A stretch of DNA of 5,321 nucleotides from the NCBI GenBank assembly GCA_947377725.1, contig CANCGX010000094.1, positions 1-5,321 of the forward strand, given 5' to 3'. Positions 1 through 5,055 of the stretch are shown here, in pieces. The notes beneath the pieces were generated by a model. It saw nothing but the letters and a program-made list of their open reading frames with translations. It searched no databases and was not told the DNA's origin. This DNA is from Actinomycetota bacterium (GTDB lineage: Bacteria > Actinomycetota > Actinomycetes > Nanopelagicales > Nanopelagicaceae). The number at the start of each line of letters is the position of its first letter. Positions within the stretch are counted from its first letter, which is position 1. The translations under genes and the position numbers were made by a program.

Positions 1-1
1 C

Positions 2-220
2 GGCGTTGTAATTCTGCTCAATATCTTGGATGCAATCTCTGGCTTGGGAAGTATCCGCGTCTGGTTGCCTGTCCACTATTCATTCTCATGGTTTGATGCG
101 CTATCAAGCTCGATTCAATGGGGCTCCATGGTTCGCGGTGCTTCTTACAGCATCATAACTTTCGCTCTCTTTATTGCTTTCGCAATCATCAAGTTTGGGA
201 AGAAAGATGTTACTTCCTAA
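2..220 (+). CDS. ABC-2 type transporter permease, C-terminal fragment (5' end outside window)
   Basis: The reading frame is open from base 2 to the TAA at 218-220 and gives the last 72 residues of a membrane protein; the true start lies upstream of the window. A TTG at 26 is in frame but is only an internal leucine codon. The fragment reads as a hydrophobic piece, a loop with W-L-P-V-H-Y, an amphipathic stretch ending in M-V-R-G, then a final transmembrane helix (about S-I-I-T-F to A-I-I-K-F) closed by a short basic tail, G-K-K-D-V-T-S. A last helix followed by F-x-(K/R)-(K/R)-D-(I/V) is typical of ABC-2 type permeases, the membrane subunits of exporters for drugs, lipids or polysaccharides. 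An ATPase partner would be expected upstream, outside the window. The assignment rests on the C-terminus alone, so the substrate cannot be named and another polytopic transporter is possible. Confidence 0.6.
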   Translation, partial: GVVILLNILDAISGLGSIRVWLPVHYSFSWFDALSSSIQWGSMVRGASYSIITFALFIAFAIIKFGKKDVTS

Positions 221-221
221 T

Positions 222-259
222 AAACAATTTCAAAGAAAATCAGTGAAGAATATTCACTG
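222..259 (-). terminator. Weak candidate intrinsic terminator of the minus-strand operon
   Basis: Bases 241-259 form a perfect 7-bp inverted repeat, CAGTGAA and TTCACTG, around a 5-base loop. On the minus strand the hairpin is followed by ATTTTCTTTG, a T-rich tail; on the plus strand the following bases (CTCGTGCC) are not T-rich. The hairpin overlaps the last codons and the TGA stop of the DUF1345-like gene, so it sits where an operon terminator is expected and also where the convergent gene ends. The stem has only three G-C pairs, so it would be weak. Confidence 0.4.
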
Positions 260-914
260 CTCGTGCCACAACAAGTCCAACTGTAACGAGTGACGTCAGA
301 GACTGAATTGTCATAAGCCCTTTTGCCCATCGGGAAAGAGGAAGGGCATCCGTTGGGCTAAAAGCAGAGGCATTAGTTATTGAGACATAAACATAATCGG
401 CATATTTAGGGTGCCAATCAGGATGTGCAAATTCAGCATCGCTCATCTGAGGGAATAGAAAATCCGCGTATTCCTCGCGTGCCTCAGCACGAGCTCCTGG
501 TCCTCCGCGATCAAACTCCCAATACCAAAGGCTGAAAATAATAATGTTTGTTAGCCAAATCGATCCCCCGGAACGAAGCAAGCTATTGGCATCAGTGATT
601 CCACCATCGATAAGTCGGCGAACAAGCAATATTGCGGAGGCAGTATTTGAAAGAGTCATCACAGAAGTCAAGACCAAACTCAATATTCGCGATGGTGTGT
701 GGTGCACACTTATTCGTGTTTGGCCAACTACGAGAAGAGAAAAAAGTAGAGCAACCTCAAGAAAGCAAATCCAGTTTTGATGACGCAGCGAGAGATTCGT
801 TGGAAGCAGGAATTGAAGAATCACAACCAGGATGACAACGAGTGAGACTGGGAATCTATGTTCGCCTTCGTGTGGATGGTGCCAATGAGGGGATTTGAAG
901 TCCGGACGGGCCAT
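240..914 (-). CDS. DUF1345-like integral membrane protein, channel-like C-terminus without a canonical filter
   Basis: A 224-residue membrane protein of unknown function. The N-terminus is histidine-rich (five His between residues 10 and 19). Hydrophobic segments lie at about 22-38, 48-66, 77-97, 115-131 and 196-222. Between the fourth and fifth is a soluble stretch (about 132-170) rich in charge, Pro and aromatics. Residues 172-190 (Y-V-Y-V-S-I-T-N-A-S-A-F-S-P-T-D) precede the last helix in the position of a two-TM channel pore loop, and the last helix ends A-R-A-V-N-I-L. DUF1345 proteins have the same design: a Y/F-rich segment, an S-D/T-D pair and a terminal helix ending near V-N-L. The G-Y-G filter of K+ channels is absent, so conduction cannot be assumed. 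The ATG at 914 has AGGAG 12 bases upstream, a rather long spacing; an in-frame TAA just upstream excludes a longer form. It lies 35 bases after terC and is probably co-transcribed with it. The family call is by pattern recall only. Confidence 0.65.
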   Translation of the reverse strand: MARPDFKSPHWHHPHEGEHRFPVSLVVILVVILQFLLPTNLSLRHQNWICFLEVALLFSLLVVGQTRISVHHTPSRILSLVLTSVMTLSNTASAILLVRRLIDGGITDANSLLRSGGSIWLTNIIIFSLWYWEFDRGGPGARAEAREEYADFLFPQMSDAEFAHPDWHPKYADYVYVSITNASAFSPTDALPLSRWAKGLMTIQSLTSLVTVGLVVARAVNILH

Positions 915-949
915 GATGATTTAGTACTCCTAACTTTTAGTTGCTTATT

Positions 950-1849
950 TTAAAGTGGGAATTCTGGTTTCTGCGTTTTGAGAAGTGAAGCGGCGATCGA
1001 GAAAGCCAAAATAGAAGAAATCACAACAATAGATTGTTGAACTGATATAACTGGCAAGGAAATTTTGGCAATTTTATGAATTCCATAAGAGTCAAGCGAC
1101 TCAAGAATAAGTTTAAATCCAATGAAAATTAGAATCGCCGAAAGTCCTACCGACAAATAAGTCAATCTTTTAATAAGGCGATCTACAACAAAATATAATT
1201 GTCGCAATCCAAGAAGAGCAAAGAAATTCGCAGTAAGGATTACATATTTATCCGTTGTTATTCCAATCGATGCGGGGATTGAGTCCAGTGCGAACATTAG
1301 ATCGCTAAACCCAATAGCGAAAATCGCTATTCCAGAGAGGGGCACTTTGCGTTTGTGTAAATATTGAAGCAAGCGTCCCTCTTGCCACTGTTCGTCGCTA
1401 TCCTCTCTGAGAAGCTGGATACCTGTATAAAGTAGCATCGCGCCAAAAATTGCGAACATAAATTTAAAGGAATCCACAAGAGCAATTCCCGTTATGAGAG
1501 ATATAGCTCGAAGAATGTACGAGAAGGCAATGCCGCCGTAGAGAAAAAATTCTTGACGTTTGCCCACGATGTTAAGTCGTGTAAAAATGATTGAAAAAAC
1601 GAAAAGGTTGTCAAAAGATAGAGAGTATTCGGTAATCCACGTGGCATAGAAACCGGTACGTGCTACCGGCGAAGTCCACGAAACCATAAAATATCCAAAG
1701 GCGATTGCCGAGAAGACATAGAAAATTGTCAGGATAATTGACCTTTTGGAAGTTTTTGCCCGGTCTATCTGCTTCCAAGCAAAATAAAGGTCGACCAAAA
1801 TTACGAGCACCATCGCAAGCAATGTAACGAGCCACACTTTAGCCGACAT
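950..1849 (-). CDS. terC: TerC family integral membrane protein (probable metal ion exporter)
   Basis: A 299-residue polytopic membrane protein with the hallmarks of TerC/Alx. Motif 1 is E74-Y-S-L-S-F-D80-N81-L-F-V-F. Motif 2 is D183-L-M-F-A-L-D189-S190-I-P192, followed by G-I-T. A third block, N-F-F-A-L-L-G-L-R-Q-L-Y-F (208-220), matches the usual N-x-F-A-x-L-G-L-R-x-L-Y-F. The paired acidic/Asn motifs lie in membrane helices and are thought to form the metal site. Characterised homologues export Mn2+ and help load exported metalloenzymes; the name comes from tellurite resistance. About seven to nine helices are visible and the length is only slightly below the usual 310-330. AGGA lies 9 bases before the ATG at 1849; the overlapping TAGGAT could instead be a -10 box, so an internal promoter is possible. 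It is the third gene of the apparent operon, 43 bases after the UPF0114 gene. No ter-operon partner (TerB, TerD) is present. The family is secure; the ion is inferred. Confidence 0.93.
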   Translation of the reverse strand: MSAKVWLVTLLAMVLVILVDLYFAWKQIDRAKTSKRSIILTIFYVFSAIAFGYFMVSWTSPVARTGFYATWITEYSLSFDNLFVFSIIFTRLNIVGKRQEFFLYGGIAFSYILRAISLITGIALVDSFKFMFAIFGAMLLYTGIQLLREDSDEQWQEGRLLQYLHKRKVPLSGIAIFAIGFSDLMFALDSIPASIGITTDKYVILTANFFALLGLRQLYFVVDRLIKRLTYLSVGLSAILIFIGFKLILESLDSYGIHKIAKISLPVISVQQSIVVISSILAFSIAASLLKTQKPEFPL

Positions 1850-1892
1850 AGGGCTTAATCCTACGTCTCAAACGATCAAAAAAGGAAGGATT

Positions 1893-2510
1893 CTAATTCC
1901 CATGCTTTCTATCAATCTCAAGTTCGCGTTCGATTTTAACGTCTAACGCTTCACGTTTATCAGCTATAAGGTCCATGATCGCAAAGAGAACACCAGAGAG
2001 AAGGAACGTCAGGTGAATCCCTACGCGCCACATCTCTCGATGAGTGTTGAAGTCTCCGGTTTGCATAAAATCTTTTAGGAGTTCGATGACTGAAATAGCG
2101 ACTAACGAACCAATTAATTTAATTTTTAGACCCGAATAATCAACTCGACCCATCCAATGTGGGCGGTCTTCGGAATTTTCAGCAATATTAATTTTTGAAA
2201 CAAAATTTTCGTAACCAGCAAAGATGACAATAATGACAAGGTTGCCAAGAAGCACGGTGTCGAGCATTTCAAGAATTCGGAGCGTTAATTCGTGCATATC
2301 GGCGCTTGTGATAACGCTAAAGAGAGAGAAAAATTCTGCAAAGAATCGATAGAGAACTGGGATCAAGCTGAGCATCAATCCAACATAGAGGGGAGCAAGA
2401 AACCAACGCCCGCCGAAGAGCGCACGCTCCGCTAGGTCTTCAAATGAATCTCTTATTTTTATAAGTCCATGCGCGTCATCTTGGCCTTGTAGATTTTTTC
2501 TCTCTCCCAT
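1893..2510 (-). CDS. UPF0114 (YqhA-like) membrane protein
   Basis: A 205-residue membrane protein of the UPF0114/YqhA family, whose function is not established. After about 25 polar N-terminal residues come R-W-F-L-A-P-L-Y-V-G-L (35-45), the first helix and a second hydrophobic region at about 82-98. This runs into the signature G-Y-E-N-F-V-S-K-I (99-107), then a positively charged loop with D-Y-S-G-L-K-I-K (124-131), a third helix (about 131-148) and the C-terminal block W161-R-V-G-I-H-L-T-F-L-L-S-G with M-D-L-I (179-182). These match the family closely. It is longer than E. coli YqhA (roughly 160 residues) because of the polar N-terminal extension and a charged, probably helical C-terminal tail. 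AAGGAG 8 bases before the ATG at 2510 supports this start and hence the extension. It follows the DUF805 gene by 37 bases and precedes terC by 43, so co-transcription is likely. Any functional link to TerC is inferred from position only. Confidence 0.9.
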   Translation of the reverse strand: MGERKNLQGQDDAHGLIKIRDSFEDLAERALFGGRWFLAPLYVGLMLSLIPVLYRFFAEFFSLFSVITSADMHELTLRILEMLDTVLLGNLVIIVIFAGYENFVSKINIAENSEDRPHWMGRVDYSGLKIKLIGSLVAISVIELLKDFMQTGDFNTHREMWRVGIHLTFLLSGVLFAIMDLIADKREALDVKIERELEIDRKHGN

Positions 2511-2547
2511 GCTTGCCGCTCCTTTTTAGTTGAGTAATTCCAAGAAA

Positions 2548-2862
2548 TTAAATTGAACCAAAACGATTGTCGCTAGGCGTTCCTTCGGTTGCGAGCAATA
2601 CGATGTTGTAAAAGGGAATCAAAATAAACCATCCGGATTTATCGACATCGTGCATTCTGCGACATCCGACAGCCAACATCGGTATAAAGAATAGAAGTAC
2701 AGCCAAGGAAGTATTTAGTGAAGTATTTTGTGATGCATCTATGATTGAAGCAGCGACATAGATGATTAGATAAAAGAGGTAGAAGAGCCAGTATTCGCTT
2801 CGTTTTGCCCGGCCATTAAAGGTGGCATATTTCTTGAAGCAAATTGAAATTGCATCTCCCAT
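2548..2862 (-). CDS. DUF805 family small membrane protein
   Basis: A complete 104-residue DUF805 protein, a widespread family without a settled function. Visible family marks, in order: F-N-G-R-A-K-R-S-E-Y-W (15-25) before the first helix (about 25-42), a second helix (about 50-66), the block R68-R-M-H-D-V-D-K-S-G-W-F (68-79) leading into the third helix (about 77-91), and a C-terminal E-G-T-P-S-D-N-R-F-G (93-102), which corresponds to the common E-G-T-x-G-x-N-x-(Y/F)-G ending. The ATG at 2862 has a strong G-rich ribosome binding site (AGGGGGA, 6 bases upstream). This is the first gene of the minus-strand cluster, and the promoter should lie in 2863-3087, although I could not identify a convincing one on this strand. 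Confidence 0.92.
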   Translation of the reverse strand: MGDAISICFKKYATFNGRAKRSEYWLFYLFYLIIYVAASIIDASQNTSLNTSLAVLLFFIPMLAVGCRRMHDVDKSGWFILIPFYNIVLLATEGTPSDNRFGSI

Positions 2863-2904
2863 GTGAATTCCCCCTACATCCTTTTTCAGAATTGTTGGTA
2901 GCAG

Positions 2905-2923
2905 GTTACTGGCACTAACTGGC
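2905..2923. repeat. Operator-like dyad and 10-base-spaced direct repeat in the divergent intergenic region
   Basis: Bases 2905-2919 (GTTACTGGCACTAAC) form an imperfect palindrome in which 6 of 7 base pairs match around a central G. Overlapping it, the hexamer ACTGGC occurs twice, at 2908-2913 and 2918-2923. The copies start exactly 10 bases apart, about one helical turn. The site lies 43 bases upstream of the DUF805 start and well upstream of the lipoprotein gene, a sensible place for a regulator acting on the minus-strand operon. Short repeats of this size also arise by chance, and no regulator gene is present in the window. Confidence 0.25.
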
Positions 2924-3037
2924 GTAGGGCCGAGATTTCAATTGCGAAGAAGAGTCAAAAAATAGAATGAATGGTCATTTCACAATTCCTCCCCGTAGAG
3001 AGTTGACCTATTCGTCCACAAAATGGCCCCACCACCG

Positions 3038-3043
3038 TATATT
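3038..3043 (+). promoter_or_regulatory. Candidate -10 element (TATATT) for the lipoprotein genes
   Basis: TATATT lies 44 bases upstream of the ATG at 3088 and would start a transcript near 3050 with a leader of about 40 bases. The hexamer at the standard -35 distance (TCCACA, 3015-3020) is poor. A good TTGACC at 3003-3008 is 29 bases from TATATT, too far to pair with it. The call is therefore based on the -10 match and position only. Confidence 0.35.
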
Positions 3044-3075
3044 TCGCTGAAGCTTGCCTCGCCAATTGAATGGCC

Positions 3076-3083
3076 AAGGAGAG
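3076..3083 (+). promoter_or_regulatory. Ribosome binding site that sets the lipoprotein start at 3088
   Basis: AAGGAGAG is a strong Shine-Dalgarno sequence with AAGGAG ending 6 bases before the ATG at 3088. An in-frame ATG at 3070 would place this site inside the coding region and has no comparable site of its own. The later start also puts basic residues directly before the hydrophobic part of the lipoprotein signal peptide. Confidence 0.8.
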
Positions 3084-3087
3084 CGAA

Positions 3088-3456
3088 ATGAAAGTACTCA
3101 AGTTAGGGGTTCTCTCATCAGTGTTGGTTCTAGTTTTATCCGGATGCGGAATTAATGACATAACTGGGCTAACCAAATCTCATGCATATAAAGTTGGATT
3201 TAAAACTGCTAAAGATCTCAACGACACGACCTCATCCGTAAATGACTATATTAACAACATCAAATCTTGGGCCACGGATTCAACTTCGTCGCCAACCGAC
3301 GCACCTGTAATACCCGGAACTGATTCTTCAAGTTGTGCAGGATTATGGAAGCTTGTTGGTGTAACAAGTGCAATAGCAGGTACAGATACTTTGAAGAATA
3401 CTCCCACAAATCGTAAGGATTTCATTGAAGGCTGTACGGACGGGTTCAACTCTTAA
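3088..3456 (+). CDS. Small lipoprotein of unknown function
   Basis: A 122-residue precursor with a type II signal peptide: M-K-V-L-K, a hydrophobic stretch of about 12 residues, then the lipobox L17-S-G-C20. Lipidation and cleavage would leave a mature protein of 103 residues anchored to the outer face of the membrane. The mature part begins with a probably helical segment (about 32-62, with A-Y-K-V-G-F-K-T-A-K-D). A Ser/Thr/Pro-rich linker (about 63-80) follows, then a compact end with C83-A-G-L-W and D-F-I-E-G-C116-T-D-G-F. C83 and C116 could form a disulfide. I do not recognise the family. The start at 3088 is preferred over the in-frame ATG at 3070 because of the ribosome binding site at 3076-3083. 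The second lipoprotein gene follows after 45 bases with no visible terminator, so the two may be co-transcribed. Confidence 0.82.
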   Translation: MKVLKLGVLSSVLVLVLSGCGINDITGLTKSHAYKVGFKTAKDLNDTTSSVNDYINNIKSWATDSTSSPTDAPVIPGTDSSSCAGLWKLVGVTSAIAGTDTLKNTPTNRKDFIEGCTDGFNS

Positions 3457-3501
3457 TTTTTAAGATTTAGATTTTTGTCAGTGATTAGATAGGGGAGAGA
3501 T

Positions 3502-4443
3502 ATGCAATTCAAGAAATCGACATCAAAATTCTTGATCACCGTAGGCCTGATATCACTCTTGAGCGGTTGCGCAAGCACAACGGTAAGCAAACCCAAACCC
3601 GACCCTAAGCCAACAACTGCACCAGGAACCGTTACTCATTTAAAGGCAGTTCAAGAGGGAAATCGAGTTGTGATTACATTTGCTGACGTATCTACATTTC
3701 GTGCATCAAATTCCTCTGTTGTCTCATGGGGCGGTGTTTCGGTTGGTAAATACGCCGGAAAGGGGAGTGAATCTGGAGCTTATAAGGTCAAGACACCGGC
3801 TATGTCTTTAGGTTCGGTGAAGGTGTCCGTCCATCTCCTCAATGAGATTGGGGCTGGGCCAGATTCGGTAAAAACTTTACAAATCACCGGTCCGAAACCA
3901 GTCAGCGGTCTCTCGGTCGAGCAATCAAGTGGCACAACTATTTATATTTCTTGGGATGTGGCGAGTAGTGGACCAGTGCCTTCTTATTACTTGGTGCAGT
4001 GGTCGGGATCTGGTTCTGGAAGCAAAAAAATTCAAGATACATCATTCTCAATTGATGGAACGGCAGGCAAAACAGTTCACGTTTCAGTAACAGCGGTTGT
4101 TACAGGTATCAGAAATTCATCAGCCGTTGCTAAATCTCTTCGTATTCAAGCACCGTGGAATAGTTCGCCAGACGGCGATCCTCTTCAATGGCGAGGCATC
4201 GGCGGAAGTTGTCAGGGATATTCAAGCTATGGATGCGTTCTGGTGCAGGTTACTGCATCCTCTGATTGTTTAAACGGAGTCTACATCGAAGCAAATAACA
4301 TGGATGCGAACAACAATGTAACCGGTTATGGAAATGATTCACTGGGTGCTTTGCGAAGTGGACAATCCGCAATTATGGAAATGGACTTCACTGAGAGCGG
4401 GGGCTATTACCAGATTGTCCATTTAAGGTGTCATAACTTTTAA
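3502..4443 (+). CDS. Lipoprotein with two fibronectin-III-like domains and a cysteine-containing C-terminal domain
   Basis: A 313-residue precursor. The signal peptide has a basic start (K-K-S-T-S-K), a hydrophobic core and the lipobox L20-S-G-C23. A Lys/Pro/Thr linker (about 29-42) would hold the rest away from the membrane. Two beta-sandwich segments resembling fibronectin type III repeats follow: about 43-129 (P-G-T-V-T-H-L-K-A ... R-V-V-I-T-F) and about 131-217 (P-K-P-V-S-G-L-S-V ... I-Y-I-S-W-D, then Y-Y-L-V-Q-W). The C-terminal part (about 218-313) has four cysteines (237, 245, 256, 310), enough for two disulfides. Its pattern V-Y-I-E-A-N-N-M-D-A-N-N-N-V-T-G-Y followed by G-A-L-R-S-G-Q resembles FxLYD-type sandwiches. 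It is therefore probably a surface-exposed binding or structural lipoprotein; no catalytic motif is visible and the ligand is unknown. AGGGGAG ends 4 bases before the ATG. Domain calls come from sequence pattern, not a search. Confidence 0.83.
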   Translation: MQFKKSTSKFLITVGLISLLSGCASTTVSKPKPDPKPTTAPGTVTHLKAVQEGNRVVITFADVSTFRASNSSVVSWGGVSVGKYAGKGSESGAYKVKTPAMSLGSVKVSVHLLNEIGAGPDSVKTLQITGPKPVSGLSVEQSSGTTIYISWDVASSGPVPSYYLVQWSGSGSGSKKIQDTSFSIDGTAGKTVHVSVTAVVTGIRNSSAVAKSLRIQAPWNSSPDGDPLQWRGIGGSCQGYSSYGCVLVQVTASSDCLNGVYIEANNMDANNNVTGYGNDSLGALRSGQSAIMEMDFTESGGYYQIVHLRCHNF

Positions 4444-4482
4444 TTCCTAATTACATCCCCTTCTAAGATAGATGTGAGCAAG

Positions 4483-4535
4483 ATTGCAGCGCCAGCTCTC
4501 CATTCTTGTCTCTTTCCTGCATGAGCCGCTGCAAT
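4483..4535. repeat. Inverted repeat with 9-bp perfect arms upstream of the leaderless gene
   Basis: ATTGCAGCG at 4483-4491 is perfectly complementary to CGCTGCAAT at 4527-4535. Inside it, GCTC (4495-4498) pairs with GAGC (4523-4526) after a one-sided 3-base bulge (CCA). A folded strand would thus have 13 pairs and a 24-base pyrimidine-rich loop. The right arm ends 6 bases before the candidate -10 box at 4542 and covers the -35 zone, so it could be a pair of operator half-sites or an RNA hairpin at the end of the upstream transcript. There is no T-tract after either arm, so a standard intrinsic terminator is unlikely. Confidence 0.6.
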
Positions 4536-4541
4536 TGAGAG

Positions 4542-4547
4542 TAACTT
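4542..4547 (+). promoter_or_regulatory. Candidate -10 element (TAACTT) of a leaderless promoter
   Basis: TAACTT fits the actinobacterial TANNNT -10 pattern and ends exactly 6 bases before the ATG at 4554, so the transcript would begin at or beside the A of the start codon. There is no Shine-Dalgarno sequence between it and the ATG. No good -35 hexamer is seen; the right arm of the inverted repeat occupies that zone. Confidence 0.55.
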
Positions 4548-4553
4548 TGAACT

Positions 4554-5012
4554 ATGAAGATAATCAAGTTTCTTCCTTTATCAGTTGCAGTGATTCTGTT
4601 TGGATTTACTTCGGTCGCAATCGCCGACACCGCCACCCCGACTCGCGATGAACGTGTAGCTCAGATTCATTCGCAATACGATCCTTTATTTACAGATCTC
4701 GCAACGCGGCTATCTGTTCTAAAATCGAAAGTAAAACTCGATGCAAATCTCAGTCGACAGTACGCAGCAGTGATCCTGGATTTCACCACTATGCGAGCAA
4801 CGATTAACGATGGTCTGGCTAGCGCTACGGCAGATGTCGAAGCGATGGGTCAATTGGCCGAGGAAGAGACTGGTGAGTTTGCGAGCACTGTCTACAACCT
4901 GGAACTAGATGCTGGAAAAATAAAGACAATTTCTTGTGTAAAAGCCAAAGTCACCAAGAAGGTTTCGGGGGTTAAACCCCTCTGTCCAAAGGGTTATATA
5001 AAAAAGAAGTAA
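4554..5012 (+). CDS. Secreted protein of unknown function with conserved Cys/Lys-rich C-terminal tail
   Basis: A 152-residue precursor with a Sec-type signal peptide: M-K-I-I-K, a hydrophobic core and A22-I-A24 before D25, a normal signal peptidase I site. There is no lipobox, so the mature form of about 128 residues should be released or cell-wall associated. Residues 28-120 are charged and mostly helical in character (for example R-D-E-R-V-A-Q-I-H-S-Q-Y and A-D-V-E-A-M-G-Q-L-A-E-E-E). The end (124-152) is distinct: K-T-I-S-C128-V-K, K-K-V, V-K-P-L-C144-P-K-G-Y and a terminal run of lysines. I recall closely similar tails on otherwise unrelated exported proteins of planktonic actinobacteria, which suggests a shared attachment or sorting module; this is recollection, not a search. 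Translation is probably leaderless (see 4542-4547). No terminator separates it clearly from the next gene, 43 bases downstream. Confidence 0.82.
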   Translation: MKIIKFLPLSVAVILFGFTSVAIADTATPTRDERVAQIHSQYDPLFTDLATRLSVLKSKVKLDANLSRQYAAVILDFTTMRATINDGLASATADVEAMGQLAEEETGEFASTVYNLELDAGKIKTISCVKAKVTKKVSGVKPLCPKGYIKKK

Positions 5013-5043
5013 GTAAATCCCACACATCTGCAGCCTCATTATT

Positions 5044-5049
5044 TAATAT
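5044..5049 (+). promoter_or_regulatory. Candidate -10 element (TAATAT) of a leaderless promoter
   Basis: TAATAT is a near-consensus -10 box and ends exactly 6 bases before the ATG at 5056, the same spacing as at 4542-4547. No Shine-Dalgarno sequence is present in the 43 bases before the ATG. The -35 position (CACACA, 5021-5026) is not consensus. Confidence 0.6.
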
Positions 5050-5055
5050 ATCGCC

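Larger units (their letters stand above)
4444..4553. other. 110-base intergenic region between the lipoprotein gene and the secreted-protein gene
   Basis: The stretch contains no coding sequence that I can support. It holds the inverted repeat at 4483-4535 and, close to the next ATG, the candidate -10 element at 4542-4547. A weak ACATC/GATGT pair (4453-4457 and 4471-4475) with a 13-base loop and no T-tract is not a convincing terminator for the upstream gene. Confidence 0.6.

Noticed and set aside
544..835. Two overlapping plus-strand open frames opposite the DUF1345-like gene
   Set aside because: They lie antisense to a gene with clear membrane-protein composition, have no ribosome binding site or family features, and their products look like random translation.
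1611..1835. Minus-strand open frame of 74 codons inside terC
   Set aside because: It is an out-of-frame shadow of the TerC coding region, which carries all the family motifs in the other frame.
1850..1892. Possible manganese riboswitch (yybP-ykoY type) before terC
   Set aside because: The gap is only 43 bases, too short for the riboswitch, and no matching structure was recognised upstream of the first operon gene either.
1878..1908. T6 run (minus strand) after a GGAA...TTCC pairing between the UPF0114 gene and terC
   Set aside because: The stem is only about four pairs with a long loop, too weak to call a terminator, and the genes look co-transcribed.
3003..3008. TTGACC as the -35 box for the lipoprotein promoter
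   Set aside because: It is 29 bases from the only good -10 candidate at 3038, too far for one promoter, and no -10 match occurs at the proper distance.
3070..3087. Upstream in-frame ATG for the small lipoprotein
   Set aside because: The strong AAGGAGAG site lies between this ATG and the one at 3088, so the later start is favoured.
2955..3176. Minus-strand open frame of 73 codons across the divergent intergenic region
   Set aside because: It overlaps the start of the small lipoprotein and shows no signal, domain or convincing ribosome binding site.
3246..3449. Minus-strand open frame of 67 codons opposite the small lipoprotein
   Set aside because: It is antisense to a gene with a lipobox and a strong ribosome binding site, and its composition is not protein-like.
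4968..4980. GGGGT-TAA-ACCCC hairpin inside the secreted-protein gene, with an alternative AACCC/GGGTT pairing downstream
   Set aside because: It lies within the conserved tail codons, is short and has no T-tract; it is probably a by-product of the coding sequence.
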